The notes: a model not told the origin generated them from the sequence alone. Positions 34,222 to 43,078 are shown, counted from the first letter of the stretch. The stretch: 64,000 bases of DNA from Campylobacteraceae bacterium (GCA_027024155.1 JALVTE010000080.1:36218-100217), one strand, 5' to 3'. Program-made: numbers and translations.

Positions 34222-35400
34222 TTAAACCCTCTTAATCTTCCCTAACCACTCATTTAATTTAGCCTCAAAGCCAGCACCCTGACTTTGATAAAAAGTTACA
34301 TCTTTTTCTAAATATCTCTGCTCTACATAGCCACCAAAATCATGTGGATAGATGTAATCTTTGGCGTGAGTTTTTATATGATTAGGCACATTTAGCATTA
34401 GTCCATCTTTTATAGCTTTTTGGGCAGAATTTATAGCCTTATAAGCACTGTTAGATTTTGGGCAACTTGCCAAGTAAATAACAAGCTGGGCTAGTGGTAT
34501 TCTAGCTTCTGGGTAGCCAATATGAAGTACAATATTTAGTGTAGAACTTGCTAAATTCAAAGCGTTTGGGTTGGCGTTGCCTATATCTTCTGAAGCTAGT
34601 ATTGCCAAGCGTCTTGCTAAAAATTCTGGTGGCTCACCGCCCTCTATTAGGCGTGCTAAATAGTATAGTCCCGCATCTACATTTGAGCCACGGATGCTTT
34701 TTATCATAGCAGAGCTTAACTCGTAGTGGCTGTCGCCTTCGTTACTTCCACCTTGCAGGGCATGTGGGCGTATTTGCTTTAGTGTTGCTAACTCTATATT
34801 TTTATTAACATACGAAGCACTCTCTAGTAAATTTAAAGCCCCTCTGGCATCACCACTAGAGCTGTTTACTATAAATTCCAAAGCTTCGCTAGATAGTTTA
34901 AACCCCTCTTTGCTAGCTACATCTTCTATTAAACTCTTTAAATCACTATCATTAATTGGGTTAAGCTCAAAAAGATGGCTTCTTGAACGAAAGGCTGAAG
35001 TTAAGGCGTAGTATGGGTTTTGTGTAGATGCACCTATTATAATGCAATCACCATTTTCCATAAATGGTAGAAGTACCTCTTGTTGGTTTTTAGAAAGTCT
35101 GTGAATTTCATCTATAAAAATAAGTGGTTGGGTAAACTGCCCTTTGTAAGAGTTTATGGTTTTGCGAAGCTCCTCTACCTTGATAGATGTTGCATTAAAC
35201 TCGTAAAAATCTCTCCCCAACTCTTTGGCAATTAGCCTAGATATTGTAGTTTTTCCACACCCCGGAGAGCCAAAAAGCAGAGCATTTGGGAAGTAACTAT
35301 TTTTTAAAAAGTTAGTAAAAAGCCCATTCTCACCTAAAAGATGTTCTTGAGAGAGTACATCTTTTAAATCTTTTGGGCGATACTTACGAGCTAAATTCAT
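34222..35400 (-). CDS. rarA: Replication-associated recombination protein A (RarA/MgsA)
   Basis: 392 aa. AAA+ clamp-loader-type ATPase: RPKDLKDVLSQEHLLGENG, Walker A LFGSPGCGKTTISR, Walker B IFIDEIHRLSKNQQ, sensor QNPYYALTSAFRSRS, then the C-terminal MgsA domain (RGSNVDAGLYYLARLIEGG and ILASEDIGNANP). RarA acts at stalled forks with single-strand binding protein. It follows yjbQ by 45 bp at the end of the rsmA-rarA minus-strand run. Its start is preceded by the TTAG-type repeat. Confidence 0.93.
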   Translation of the reverse strand: MNLARKYRPKDLKDVLSQEHLLGENGLFTNFLKNSYFPNALLFGSPGCGKTTISRLIAKELGRDFYEFNATSIKVEELRKTINSYKGQFTQPLIFIDEIHRLSKNQQEVLLPFMENGDCIIIGASTQNPYYALTSAFRSRSHLFELNPINDSDLKSLIEDVASKEGFKLSSEALEFIVNSSSGDARGALNLLESASYVNKNIELATLKQIRPHALQGGSNEGDSHYELSSAMIKSIRGSNVDAGLYYLARLIEGGEPPEFLARRLAILASEDIGNANPNALNLASSTLNIVLHIGYPEARIPLAQLVIYLASCPKSNSAYKAINSAQKAIKDGLMLNVPNHIKTHAKDYIYPHDFGGYVEQRYLEKDVTFYQSQGAGFEAKLNEWLGKIKRV

Positions 35401-35413
35401 TTAAATTAATCCA

Positions 35414-35451
35414 AACACTAATCACTACCCACTAACCCCTAATCACTAAAT
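35414..35451. repeat. TTAG-type short tandem repeat at the yjbQ 3' end
   Basis: On the coding strand the units TTAGTGA, TTAGGGG, TTAGTGG and TAGTGA start at the yjbQ stop codon, which is the TAG of the first unit, and fill the gap to rarA. Confidence 0.55.
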
Positions 35452-35838
35452 TACTTGAATATGGTAAGCTCTATCCTCTCTTGGACCATCAAATTCGCAA
35501 AAGAAGATAGCTTGCCACTGCCCTAAAAATAGTTGTCCATTAACAACTGGTAAAACAACTCTAGGGCCACACAAACTAGATTTTATATGTGCTGGTACAT
35601 TTTCATCATCGCTTTCATAATTTACATCGGCAGGTGCTATACGATTTAGTGAACTTAAAAAGTCTCTTCTTAGCTTTGGGTCTTTGTTTTCAAAAAATAG
35701 TACAGATGCTGTTGTATGTGTAGTAAAAACTGTACACATACCATTTGTAATACCTCTTTTTACAACCTCTTCGCGAACTCGTTCTGTTATGTCTATCATT
35801 TCAGACCTGTATTTTGTGTTAAACTTAACTGTTTGCAT
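35446..35838 (-). CDS. yjbQ: YjbQ/UPF0047 family protein (secondary thiamine-phosphate synthase type)
   Basis: 130 aa. Family signatures: MIDITERVREEV, CTVFTTHTTASVLFFEN with paired Thr/His, and the C-terminal LFLGQWQAIFFCEFDGPRED. TIGR00149 proteins have weak thiamine-phosphate synthase activity; the real role is unknown. It lies between rluB and rarA on the same strand. Confidence 0.88.
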   Translation of the reverse strand: MQTVKFNTKYRSEMIDITERVREEVVKRGITNGMCTVFTTHTTASVLFFENKDPKLRRDFLSSLNRIAPADVNYESDDENVPAHIKSSLCGPRVVLPVVNGQLFLGQWQAIFFCEFDGPREDRAYHIQVI

Positions 35839-35879
35839 CTCTCCTCCTCTTTGCCGTTATTATACAATAATTTTTTAAT

Positions 35880-36644
35880 CTACTCTATCTCTTCTTTCAA
35901 AAACTTATGCAATTCATCGTACTCTTTATGGGTTAAGTATCTTGTTTTGCCTTCTGGCAGATTATTTAACTCTATAAATCCATAAGATACACGCTTTAAA
36001 TCAACTATATTTGCATCAAAATGAGCAAAAAATCGTCTTAGTTCTCGGTTTTTACCCTCTGCTATTGCAACACGAAGTTTTGTATATTTACCTGTAACAC
36101 CACGCTCACTAAAGCCTAAGAAAGGGGCGAATGTCATAGATTTTACTTTGCTTTTTTCGTGTGCTCCAGCACTTGCATCTTCTAAGCTTAAGCCATCTCT
36201 CATAGCATTTACCATAGCTTCTGTTAGCGGTTTATCTATTTTTATGTTATAAACTCTTGGTAAATTACTCTCCATTAATTTTGTAGCAACCTCTACATTA
36301 TCAGTCAAAAGAAGCAACCCTTCACTTGCGAAGTCTAATCTACCAACTGGCAAAAAGTGTCTAAACTTTCCAGGTAAGAGGTGGTAAATTGTAGTTCTTC
36401 CTCTGTCATCTTTTTTAGTTACTAAAGAGCCTTTTGGCTTATTATAAACTATCATTGTTAGCTCTTGTTTACCCTTTGGATGAATCTCTTTACCATTTAA
36501 AAAGACTCTATCATCTTTTTGTACTTGATAGCTAAAATCCCTAATTGGTTTACGGTTTATATTTACCTTACCCTCTTCGATTAATCTATCTGCCTCGCGT
36601 CTTGAGTACTTTGTATTGTGCGAAATGAACTTATTTAGTCTCAT
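35880..36644 (-). CDS. rluB: 23S/16S rRNA pseudouridine synthase, RluB/RsuA family
   Basis: 254 aa. N-terminal S4 RNA-binding domain (MRLNKFISHNTKYSRREADRLI, the first 22 residues) and catalytic domain with VYNKPKGSLVT and the nucleophile in LPVGRLDFASEGLLLLTD. EGKNRELRRFF is the third motif. Close relatives modify 23S rRNA uridine in helix 89; RsuA-type specificity cannot be excluded. It overlaps kdsD by 14 bp. Confidence 0.88.
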   Translation of the reverse strand: MRLNKFISHNTKYSRREADRLIEEGKVNINRKPIRDFSYQVQKDDRVFLNGKEIHPKGKQELTMIVYNKPKGSLVTKKDDRGRTTIYHLLPGKFRHFLPVGRLDFASEGLLLLTDNVEVATKLMESNLPRVYNIKIDKPLTEAMVNAMRDGLSLEDASAGAHEKSKVKSMTFAPFLGFSERGVTGKYTKLRVAIAEGKNRELRRFFAHFDANIVDLKRVSYGFIELNNLPEGKTRYLTHKEYDELHKFLKEEIE

Positions 36645-37611
36645 TCTCTACCCCTGCTTCTATTAAATCGTGCAAGTGCAAAGCACCTACAACGCTATTG
36701 TTGTTATCAACCACAATTAGTAGCTGAATCTTCTTACTCTCTATAATTTTCAGAGCCTCTACTGCTAATATTTTAGCATCTTTTATTGTGTATGGCTCTT
36801 TTGTCATATATTGACTTATTGGTAAGTTAAAATCGAAGCTATCTTTAAGCAAGCTTCTTCTTAAATCGCCATCGCTAAAGAGTCCTACTAGCTTGCCATC
36901 TTCTACAATCAATAAATTACCCAACATTCCAGCACTCATTACCACAACTGCCTCTTTTAGTGGAGTCTCTGGCGTAACTATTGGCAAATTTTTGGGTTTT
37001 ATTAAAAAGTGTTCTGCCTTAAGATAGAGCCTTTTGCCAAGTGCACCAGCGGGGTGAAACTTAGCAAAATCCTCTTTTTTAAAACCTCTTGCGTGCATTA
37101 AAGCAATCGCTAAAGCATCGCCAAGTGCAAGTGTTAAAGTAGTACTAGATGTTGGAGCAATACCCAAAGGGCATGCCTCTTTCTCTACCGAAATATCTAT
37201 ATGTGCATCTGCCATCTTAGCTAGTGGCGAGTTGATAGAGCGACTCATTGCAATAATTGGCACACCAAAATTTTTAATATGCGGAAGCAAATTAGTAAGC
37301 TCTTCGCTAGCCCCACTATAGCTAATTGCAAGCACTGCATCGTTTTTGCTTATCATTCCCAAATCTCCATGCATTGCTTCTGCTGGGTGCAAGAAAAAGC
37401 TAGGTGTACCAGTGCTTGCTAATGTCGCTGCAATTTTAGAGCCAATATGCCCACTCTTTCCCACACCAATTACAACAAGTTTGCCAATTGTATTTAAAAT
37501 AATATCTACAGCTTTATCAAACTGTTCGCCAACTCTATCGCGACTAGCAAGTAGAGCAGTAGCTTCTAACTCTAAAGTCTCTTTGGCATATTCGTGTGGG
37601 GATCTTTGCAT
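36631..37611 (-). CDS. kdsD: Arabinose-5-phosphate isomerase (KdsD/KpsF)
   Basis: 326 aa. N-terminal SIS domain (KLVVIGVGKSGHIGSKIAATL and FFLHPAEAMHGDLGMI, about 46-90) with the sugar-phosphate site, then two CBS domains (about 205-325). It converts ribulose 5-phosphate to arabinose 5-phosphate for KDO, so for lipopolysaccharide. The position after rnj and before rluB matches the gene order of other Campylobacterota, as I recall it. The 67-nt palindrome lies in the 90 bp between it and rnj. Confidence 0.92.
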   Translation of the reverse strand: MQRSPHEYAKETLELEATALLASRDRVGEQFDKAVDIILNTIGKLVVIGVGKSGHIGSKIAATLASTGTPSFFLHPAEAMHGDLGMISKNDAVLAISYSGASEELTNLLPHIKNFGVPIIAMSRSINSPLAKMADAHIDISVEKEACPLGIAPTSSTTLTLALGDALAIALMHARGFKKEDFAKFHPAGALGKRLYLKAEHFLIKPKNLPIVTPETPLKEAVVVMSAGMLGNLLIVEDGKLVGLFSDGDLRRSLLKDSFDFNLPISQYMTKEPYTIKDAKILAVEALKIIESKKIQLLIVVDNNNSVVGALHLHDLIEAGVENETK

Positions 37612-37630
37612 TTTATATATTCCTTGAATT

Positions 37631-37697
37631 TTTTGGGGTCAGGTGATGAAAATAAACTTTTTCTAAAAAAGTTTATTTTCATCACCTGACCCCAAAA
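37631..37697. repeat. Perfect 67-nt palindrome (32-bp arms, 3-nt loop)
   Basis: Both arms (37631-37662 and 37666-37697) are exact complements. They start TTTTGGGGTCAGGTGATG. The core GGGTCAGGT is identical to the core of the inverted repeats around the RAYT gene at 8.5-9.4 kb. It fills the rnj-kdsD gap; the A/T-rich ends would also allow termination in either direction. Such repeats fit REP-like sequences mobilised by RAYTs. Confidence 0.85.
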
Positions 37698-37701
37698 GGT
37701 A

Positions 37702-39780
37702 TTATACCAATATCGCTGTTGGTATAATAAATGGATAGCTCTTGTATTTTTTAACTACAAATCTCTTAACTAAGTTTCTTATATCATCTTCGATTACTTT
37801 ATTGTTTGCACTCTTTTCTATATTAGATACTTCTAAATGTTTATAAACAATATCTGCTATTGCATCTTCAAACTTCTTACTATCACGATTTGCAACTAAA
37901 CCGTGTGCTGTTACTATTGGCTTGCCAATAAGTTTAGCTTTTTGTTTATCTATCTGCATAACAATATTTATAATACCCTCTGTTGCTAGCTTTTGTCTAT
38001 CGTCTACAACATCAGCGTAAATTTCGTTATTGCTTTGGTTGTCGATATAGCGTTTACCTGTTTTAACAGTTTTTACCTTCTTAAGATATTTTGGTGTAAT
38101 CTCAATTTGGTCGCCATCACTCATTAGCAAGATATTTCTCTCATCAACTCCACAAGATACTGCTGTTTGTGCATGTTTTGCAATGTGGTTATACTCTCCG
38201 TGAACTGGTAAGAAGAACTTTGGCTGAACTAGACGTAAGATAAGTTTTTGCTCCTCTTGGCTAGCATGTCCAGATACATGAATATCGCTAAACTCTTTAT
38301 ATCTAACAGTTACGCCACTCTTTAGTAGTAGGTTCATTAGTTTAGATACCGAAGCTTCGTTTCCAGGAATTGCACTAGCAGATATAATTACAGTATCGCT
38401 AGGCTTTAGCTTAATGTGTCTATGCTCATCTGTCGCCATGCGAGAGAGTGCCGCCATTGTCTCACCCTGAGAGCCTGTAGTTACTACTAAAACTTCATCA
38501 TCTTTAAAACGCCCAACTTCGTGTGGCTCAATAAAGTGCTCTTCTCCAATATCAATATACCCTAAACGACGGTTTGTCTCGATATTTCGCTCCATAGAAC
38601 GACCAATTACACAAATCTTTCTGCCGTGCTTAACTCCACGCTCCATTGCTTGATAAATTCTATGAATATTCGATGAGAAAGTAGACATAATAACTCTTCC
38701 TTTTGCTTTCTCGAATAGTTCATCAAAAGTTTTACCAACAACTTTTTCGCTTCTTGTAAAACCGGGATTGTGTGAATTTGTAGAGTCACTCATTAAACAG
38801 AGTACCCCTTTTTCACCATAGTAAGCAAAGCGATGCAAGTCCATAGTATAACCATCTATTGGTGTGTGGTCTATTTTAAAGTCTGCTGTATGTATAATTG
38901 TTCCAGCTGGTGTTTCGATTGCTAAAGAGCAAGCATCTACAATAGAGTGAGTCGCGTGCATCCACTCTACTTTCATATCGCCAATTTCGTACTGTTTTCT
39001 TTTTACAATATATCTAAAGTACTTTTTATCAGCACTCAAACGGTGCTCGTCAAATTTGTTAGCAATCATTGCCAATGCTAACGGTGTTGCATAAATTGGG
39101 AATTTTAACTCTTTAAATAGGTAAGCAATAGCACCGATATGGTCTTCGTGACCGTGTGTAATTACAATACCTTTAATCTTATCTTTAATAGCGTGCAAGT
39201 AGCTAAAGTCTGGCACTAAAATATCTACACCATGCATTGTTTCATCCGGAAAGCTCATTCCTACATCTATAATAATAGCAGATGTTTCAGTCTCTAAAAC
39301 TGCAATATTTCCACCAATTTCTCCAAGCCCGCCAAGTGGAGTAAATCGAACCTTGCCTTTTGTAGCCATATCTATTTTTTTCCATGGCTCCATACGCTCT
39401 TTTTGAGCCTGCTCTAGTGCTATTACAGCTTGCTTCATATCTTCAGGAACTGTAGCATCTATCTTTATTCTTGCATTTCTGCTATTATTTCTTTTTGGTC
39501 TATTATTGTTATTTCTGTTATTATTACGTTTCTGATTTGAGTTATTTCTACTATTATGTTGGCGATTATTATAGTTTTTCTTATTACTATTTTGCTCTTT
39601 TTTCTCGCCATTTTGATTCTCGTTAGAGTTATTATTCTTTTGCTCATTTTTATTAGAATCTACTCTGTTTTGTCCACTATTATTTCTATTTCTAAATGGG
39701 TTTTGTGCTCTTTTTCTATTGTTATTTTGATTACTCTTCTCTTCTTGAGTTGCCTCTTGTTTTTTTATTTCGTCGCTCAT
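37702..39780 (-). CDS. rnj: Ribonuclease J
   Basis: 692 aa from the second of two adjacent ATGs; the first at 39783 is only 3 bp from AAGGA, the second 6 bp. The metallo-beta-lactamase core has VITHGHEDHIGAI, GEHN-type and PVHGEYNH motifs, followed by beta-CASP and C-terminal domains. Before the core lies an N-terminal extension of about 130 residues made almost only of Asn, Lys, Arg and Gln, as in Helicobacter RNase J, where the extension supports assembly and RNA binding. RNase J is the main 5' exonuclease and endonuclease of these bacteria. Co-oriented with rsmA upstream and kdsD downstream. Confidence 0.95.
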   Translation of the reverse strand: MSDEIKKQEATQEEKSNQNNNRKRAQNPFRNRNNSGQNRVDSNKNEQKNNNSNENQNGEKKEQNSNKKNYNNRQHNSRNNSNQKRNNNRNNNNRPKRNNSRNARIKIDATVPEDMKQAVIALEQAQKERMEPWKKIDMATKGKVRFTPLGGLGEIGGNIAVLETETSAIIIDVGMSFPDETMHGVDILVPDFSYLHAIKDKIKGIVITHGHEDHIGAIAYLFKELKFPIYATPLALAMIANKFDEHRLSADKKYFRYIVKRKQYEIGDMKVEWMHATHSIVDACSLAIETPAGTIIHTADFKIDHTPIDGYTMDLHRFAYYGEKGVLCLMSDSTNSHNPGFTRSEKVVGKTFDELFEKAKGRVIMSTFSSNIHRIYQAMERGVKHGRKICVIGRSMERNIETNRRLGYIDIGEEHFIEPHEVGRFKDDEVLVVTTGSQGETMAALSRMATDEHRHIKLKPSDTVIISASAIPGNEASVSKLMNLLLKSGVTVRYKEFSDIHVSGHASQEEQKLILRLVQPKFFLPVHGEYNHIAKHAQTAVSCGVDERNILLMSDGDQIEITPKYLKKVKTVKTGKRYIDNQSNNEIYADVVDDRQKLATEGIINIVMQIDKQKAKLIGKPIVTAHGLVANRDSKKFEDAIADIVYKHLEVSNIEKSANNKVIEDDIRNLVKRFVVKKYKSYPFIIPTAILV

Positions 39781-39843
39781 CATTAATCCTTATGTAATGA
39801 GAACATTGCAAAGTAATATACTTTCAAAATATATCAAAGGTTA

Positions 39844-40650
39844 CTATGCAGCACTCTCATCTTTTTTTAATTTTTCATATAACTGATGATACTTCGACAA
39901 CTCTAATTCATGGGCTCTTGCGTTACTCTTTATATCTAACTGCTCATACACAGTTTCAAGTAGCTTTTTGTCATAAAATGTAGATAAGTTTTTATATAGC
40001 GTTTTTCTGGGTTGCTTTGTTGCAATGCGTAAAAAATCTTCAAAATTTTTATCTTTTAAAGAGTCTTGTTTTTCAATATATAAAATTGCAGATGTTACTT
40101 TTGGTGGTGGCACAAAAGCCTCTTTTGGCACTTCGAAAAGTATTTTAACATCTGCTACACTCTGGCTAAGTACTGCTAAAGAGCCAAAATTTTTGCTCTT
40201 TACAGGTGCCGCAAATTTTTCGGCTACCTCTTTTTGTACCATTACCAACAGTCGCTTGCAATTTGAATCTCGCAATCCATTCAATATTATTGTTGTAGCT
40301 ATATAATATGGTAAATTTGCAACCAACGAGTATTCGCTATCTTGCAAACTTCCACTATGCTCAAGTATATCTTTGCATACGAGTTCTAAATCTCCACTCT
40401 CTAGTGGCTCTTTGAACTCATTTTGTAGATACTCACATAGTCTTTTATCTACTTCATATGCTCTAACTTGCCCAACTTTTAAAAGCTGTCTAGTTAAATC
40501 ACCTAAGCCAGGCCCAATTTCTACTAATGGCAAACCATCGTTGGGAATCGCTTCGATTATTTTTACTACGACACTACTATCTTTTAAAAAGTTTTGTCCA
40601 AACTTTTTATCTGCAATTTTTGAAGCATTTTTATTTAAATCTTGATTCAT
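39844..40650 (-). CDS. rsmA: 16S rRNA dimethyladenosine transferase (RsmA/KsgA)
   Basis: 268 aa. SAM-binding KFGQNFLKDSSVV and LVEIGPGLGDLTRQLL, the adenine motif VANLPYYIATTII, and the C-terminal helical domain. It dimethylates two adjacent adenosines in helix 45 of 16S rRNA and acts late in 30S assembly. First of the rsmA-rnj-kdsD-rluB run. The region upstream holds a degenerate AAGC-type repeat and the 40744-40859 palindrome. Confidence 0.94.
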   Translation of the reverse strand: MNQDLNKNASKIADKKFGQNFLKDSSVVVKIIEAIPNDGLPLVEIGPGLGDLTRQLLKVGQVRAYEVDKRLCEYLQNEFKEPLESGDLELVCKDILEHSGSLQDSEYSLVANLPYYIATTIILNGLRDSNCKRLLVMVQKEVAEKFAAPVKSKNFGSLAVLSQSVADVKILFEVPKEAFVPPPKVTSAILYIEKQDSLKDKNFEDFLRIATKQPRKTLYKNLSTFYDKKLLETVYEQLDIKSNARAHELELSKYHQLYEKLKKDESAA

Positions 40651-40743
40651 TTTACTATATTAACCTTAAAAAGCTATAAGCTTAAAGCAAAAAGCCTAAA
40701 GCTACAGTGTAAATTTATTTTCAAACCTAATTATCTGTATAAT

Positions 40744-40859
40744 GTAGGGTACGACCTGTGTGTCGTACCGTTAGCAAAAAGTACCAACTAATATCCAAAT
40801 ATCGGAAATTTTACGTTAGTTTAAACTAACGGTGCAACAACACATAGGTCGCACCCTAC
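40744..40859. repeat. 116-bp palindromic element (MITE-like)
   Basis: Arms 40744-40774 and 40826-40859 pair over about 30 bp with a few mismatches. They begin GTAGGGTACGACCT and end AGGTCGCACCCTAC. The right arm resembles 10263-10291. No gene is seen in the centre. It lies in the 219-bp gap between the Pal-like gene and rsmA, both minus strand. Confidence 0.7.
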
Positions 40860-40869
40860 GGGTAAAAGC

Positions 40870-41463
40870 TTAATTTTTATTAATCTCTACACGTCTGTTC
40901 TTAGCATGACATGCAGGCTTATTAACTGTACATACTGGATTGCTCTCTCCATAACTTACAGTATCAATTTTGTTAGCATCTATACCCGCACTAACAAGTA
41001 GTGTTTTTACAGCTTTTGCTCTTTTTAAACCTAATGCGTGATTATATTCATCTGTACCAAATTCATCACAATTACCCTCTACAAGCAGTTTACTATGTGC
41101 TGCTACACTTTTAAGTTTTGGAATATCACTCATAAGTCTTTTCATTTGGTCATCATCTAAAGTATATGCATCACTTGCAAAATATAACATTTTAAAGCCA
41201 CTTCTACTAACGCCATCGGTTCCTAAATATTTACCCTTGCTGCTAATTTTACCAGCTTGAAAACTACTTTTACTATTTACATTTGCTACATTATTATCTG
41301 TTGGAACTACATTTCCATCTATTGAACCAGCATTGATTGCCCCTGCTGGTATTCCATTACCAGTAGTTGAACTACCAGGTAGAGCTATTGGCATTTTTTT
41401 TGAACATCCACTAAAAACAAGAGCCAAACTAGCCAATACTAACAATATCATTTTTTTATTCAT
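40870..41463 (-). CDS. OmpA-domain lipoprotein, Pal-like
   Basis: 197 aa. Lipoprotein signal with FSGC (Cys about 20). A Gly/Asn/Ser-rich linker (20-75) precedes an OmpA_C peptidoglycan-binding domain: LYFASDAYTLDDDQM, LLVEGNCDEFGTDEYNHALGLKRAKAVK (in two parts), SYGESNPVC and NRRVEINKN. It resembles Pal, which links the outer membrane to peptidoglycan, but tolB is not adjacent, so I leave the symbol empty. It is close to the divergent lytic transglycosylase gene. Confidence 0.85.
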   Translation of the reverse strand: MNKKMILLVLASLALVFSGCSKKMPIALPGSSTTGNGIPAGAINAGSIDGNVVPTDNNVANVNSKSSFQAGKISSKGKYLGTDGVSRSGFKMLYFASDAYTLDDDQMKRLMSDIPKLKSVAAHSKLLVEGNCDEFGTDEYNHALGLKRAKAVKTLLVSAGIDANKIDTVSYGESNPVCTVNKPACHAKNRRVEINKN

Positions 41464-41529
41464 AAACTATCTCCCTATAAAGATTATTTTTACTATTATA
41501 TCATAAAATATGAAAAAATATTAATTTTA

Positions 41530-41538
41530 TGCTATACT
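41530..41538 (+). promoter_or_regulatory. Extended -10 box of the transglycosylase gene
   Basis: TGCTATACT lies about 29 bp before the ATG at 41568, in the gap shared with the divergent Pal-like gene. Confidence 0.45.
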
Positions 41539-41567
41539 TCTTCTACAATATTTAAAAAAGAGTCTTA

Positions 41568-42518
41568 ATGAAACAGTTGTTCATATTAATTTTAATACCG
41601 TTCTATCTTTATAGTTATGATTACTCAGAGACATATGCAGGTAAAAAATTTATTCAAAAAATGCATATAAAATATGGATTTAACAAAATATATTTAAAAA
41701 ATTTATTAAAAAAAGCTCATCATAGGCAAGATGTTTTAGATAGATACAATGGCAAATTAAAACATGCAACCGACTACTCTTGGCATAGATATAAAAGCAA
41801 GATTTTAATTCCAGATAGTATAGAGCTTGGCAAAGAGTTTATGAAAAAATATGCTCCTTATTTAAATAAAGCTCAAAGATTGTATGGGGTGAATAAAGAG
41901 ATTATAACAGCATTTATTAGAGTAGAGAGTAAGTTTGGCTTATATGGAGGAGAGTATAGTGTATGGGACGCATTAGTTACTTTAGCACTAAATCCAAACC
42001 GTAAACAGCGTTTTTTTAAAGAACAACTTACAAAAGCTCTAATCTTAGCAAGGCGAGAGCATTTAAATGTATTAAGCTTGCGAGGCTCATTTGCGGGAGC
42101 AATGGGTTGTGTTCAGCAAGTACCATCTATATATTTAAAATATGGTGTAGATTTAAATGGAGATGGAGTTCGCAATCCTAACTCTATGCCAGATTGCATA
42201 GGCTCTATCGCTAAATTTTTAAACCATAATGGCTGGAGAAATAGTAGAGCAACAATAGCAAAGCCTAAAGTTATAGATAGTAATTTTTTAAATTTAAGAA
42301 GTGGTTATCGAAGCTTTTATAGTTATAGTACGCTAATTAATTATGGTGTAATACCACCAAAGTGGTGGAGAGGTGGAGCATACTTTATACGACTTAGAGA
42401 TGGAAATAGTTACGATATCTATTTAGGCGATAAAAATTATCGAGTAATTACAAAATACAATGCTAGTAAACAGTATGCATTATCTATAGCTCTATATGCT
42501 AAAAGTCTGAAAAAATAG
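41568..42518 (+). CDS. Lytic murein transglycosylase, MltB family
   Basis: 316 aa with a signal peptide (MKQLFILILIPFYLYSYD). SLT_2/MltB signatures: VNKEIITAFIRVESKFGLYGG with the catalytic Glu, LRGSFAGAMGCVQQVPS, and DLNGDGVRNPNSMPDCIGSIAKFL (read in two parts), IAKFLNHNGW. It cleaves peptidoglycan glycan strands to anhydromuropeptides. No lipobox is present, so it is probably a soluble periplasmic form. Together with the M15 peptidase and L,D-transpeptidase it is the third wall enzyme of the window. Confidence 0.88.
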   Translation: MKQLFILILIPFYLYSYDYSETYAGKKFIQKMHIKYGFNKIYLKNLLKKAHHRQDVLDRYNGKLKHATDYSWHRYKSKILIPDSIELGKEFMKKYAPYLNKAQRLYGVNKEIITAFIRVESKFGLYGGEYSVWDALVTLALNPNRKQRFFKEQLTKALILARREHLNVLSLRGSFAGAMGCVQQVPSIYLKYGVDLNGDGVRNPNSMPDCIGSIAKFLNHNGWRNSRATIAKPKVIDSNFLNLRSGYRSFYSYSTLINYGVIPPKWWRGGAYFIRLRDGNSYDIYLGDKNYRVITKYNASKQYALSIALYAKSLKK

Positions 42519-42607
42519 TTATAGCTAAACAAACTTTTATAAACTTTTGATACAATCTCGAATATAAGATAAAAATTATCCGATATTAAAATTCGAAAGG
42601 TTTCAAA

Positions 42608-42985
42608 ATGATGCAAGGATTACCACAACCAGCATTTTATATTTTTAAGTGCCAGCAAAGTGCACCTCCGGGGATGCCAAAGCCAAGTTGCGTAAAGCAG
42701 GGCGACCAAGAGTCTCAGGAATTGTTTGGTTATTTAGCTCAACAGTTAATGACAAAAGGTATTATGGGAACTGTTCAGCCAATACAGACTAGCTGTTTAG
42801 GTAGATGCCAGCAAGGTCCAGTAATGTTAGTAGAGCCAGGGCACACTATGTATGTTGGCTTAGATAAAGCAAAAATCGATAGAATTATCGACGAGCACTT
42901 AATTGGCGGAAATGTAGTAAACGAGTATGTTATACCCGAAGAGTTTTGGGGCGAGCCAATCGAACCAGCTTCTGTAGCTAACTAA
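42608..42985 (+). CDS. (2Fe-2S) ferredoxin, thioredoxin-like fold
   Basis: 125 aa. Cysteines CQQSAPPGMPKPSC and, after 40 residues, TSCLGRCQQGPVMLVEPG give the C-x12-C...C-x3-C pattern of thioredoxin-like 2Fe-2S ferredoxins (related to NuoE and Aquifex ferredoxin). A following VGLDKAKIDRIIDEHL helix and a short tail complete the domain. Likely an electron carrier; the partner is unknown. Since no nuoE is seen near the nuo genes, a NuoE-like role may be asked, but there is no positional support. Confidence 0.87.
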   Translation: MMQGLPQPAFYIFKCQQSAPPGMPKPSCVKQGDQESQELFGYLAQQLMTKGIMGTVQPIQTSCLGRCQQGPVMLVEPGHTMYVGLDKAKIDRIIDEHLIGGNVVNEYVIPEEFWGEPIEPASVAN

Positions 42986-43041
42986 TACAACTTGGCAAGA
43001 GTTCTTCTTGCCACTCTCTGCAAATTCTTCACATTTTTTGG

Positions 43042-43047
43042 TATAAT
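43042..43047 (+). promoter_or_regulatory. -10 box of the panD operon
   Basis: TATAAT, preceded by a T-rich stretch, lies 31 bp before the panD ATG. Confidence 0.5.
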
Positions 43048-43078
43048 ATAAACAGATAAAACTTATTGAGGTTAAAAT

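Noticed and set aside
38607-39786. Extra ORFs within rnj, including the Asn-rich N-terminal region
   Set aside because: They arise from the low-complexity N-terminal coding sequence read in other frames.
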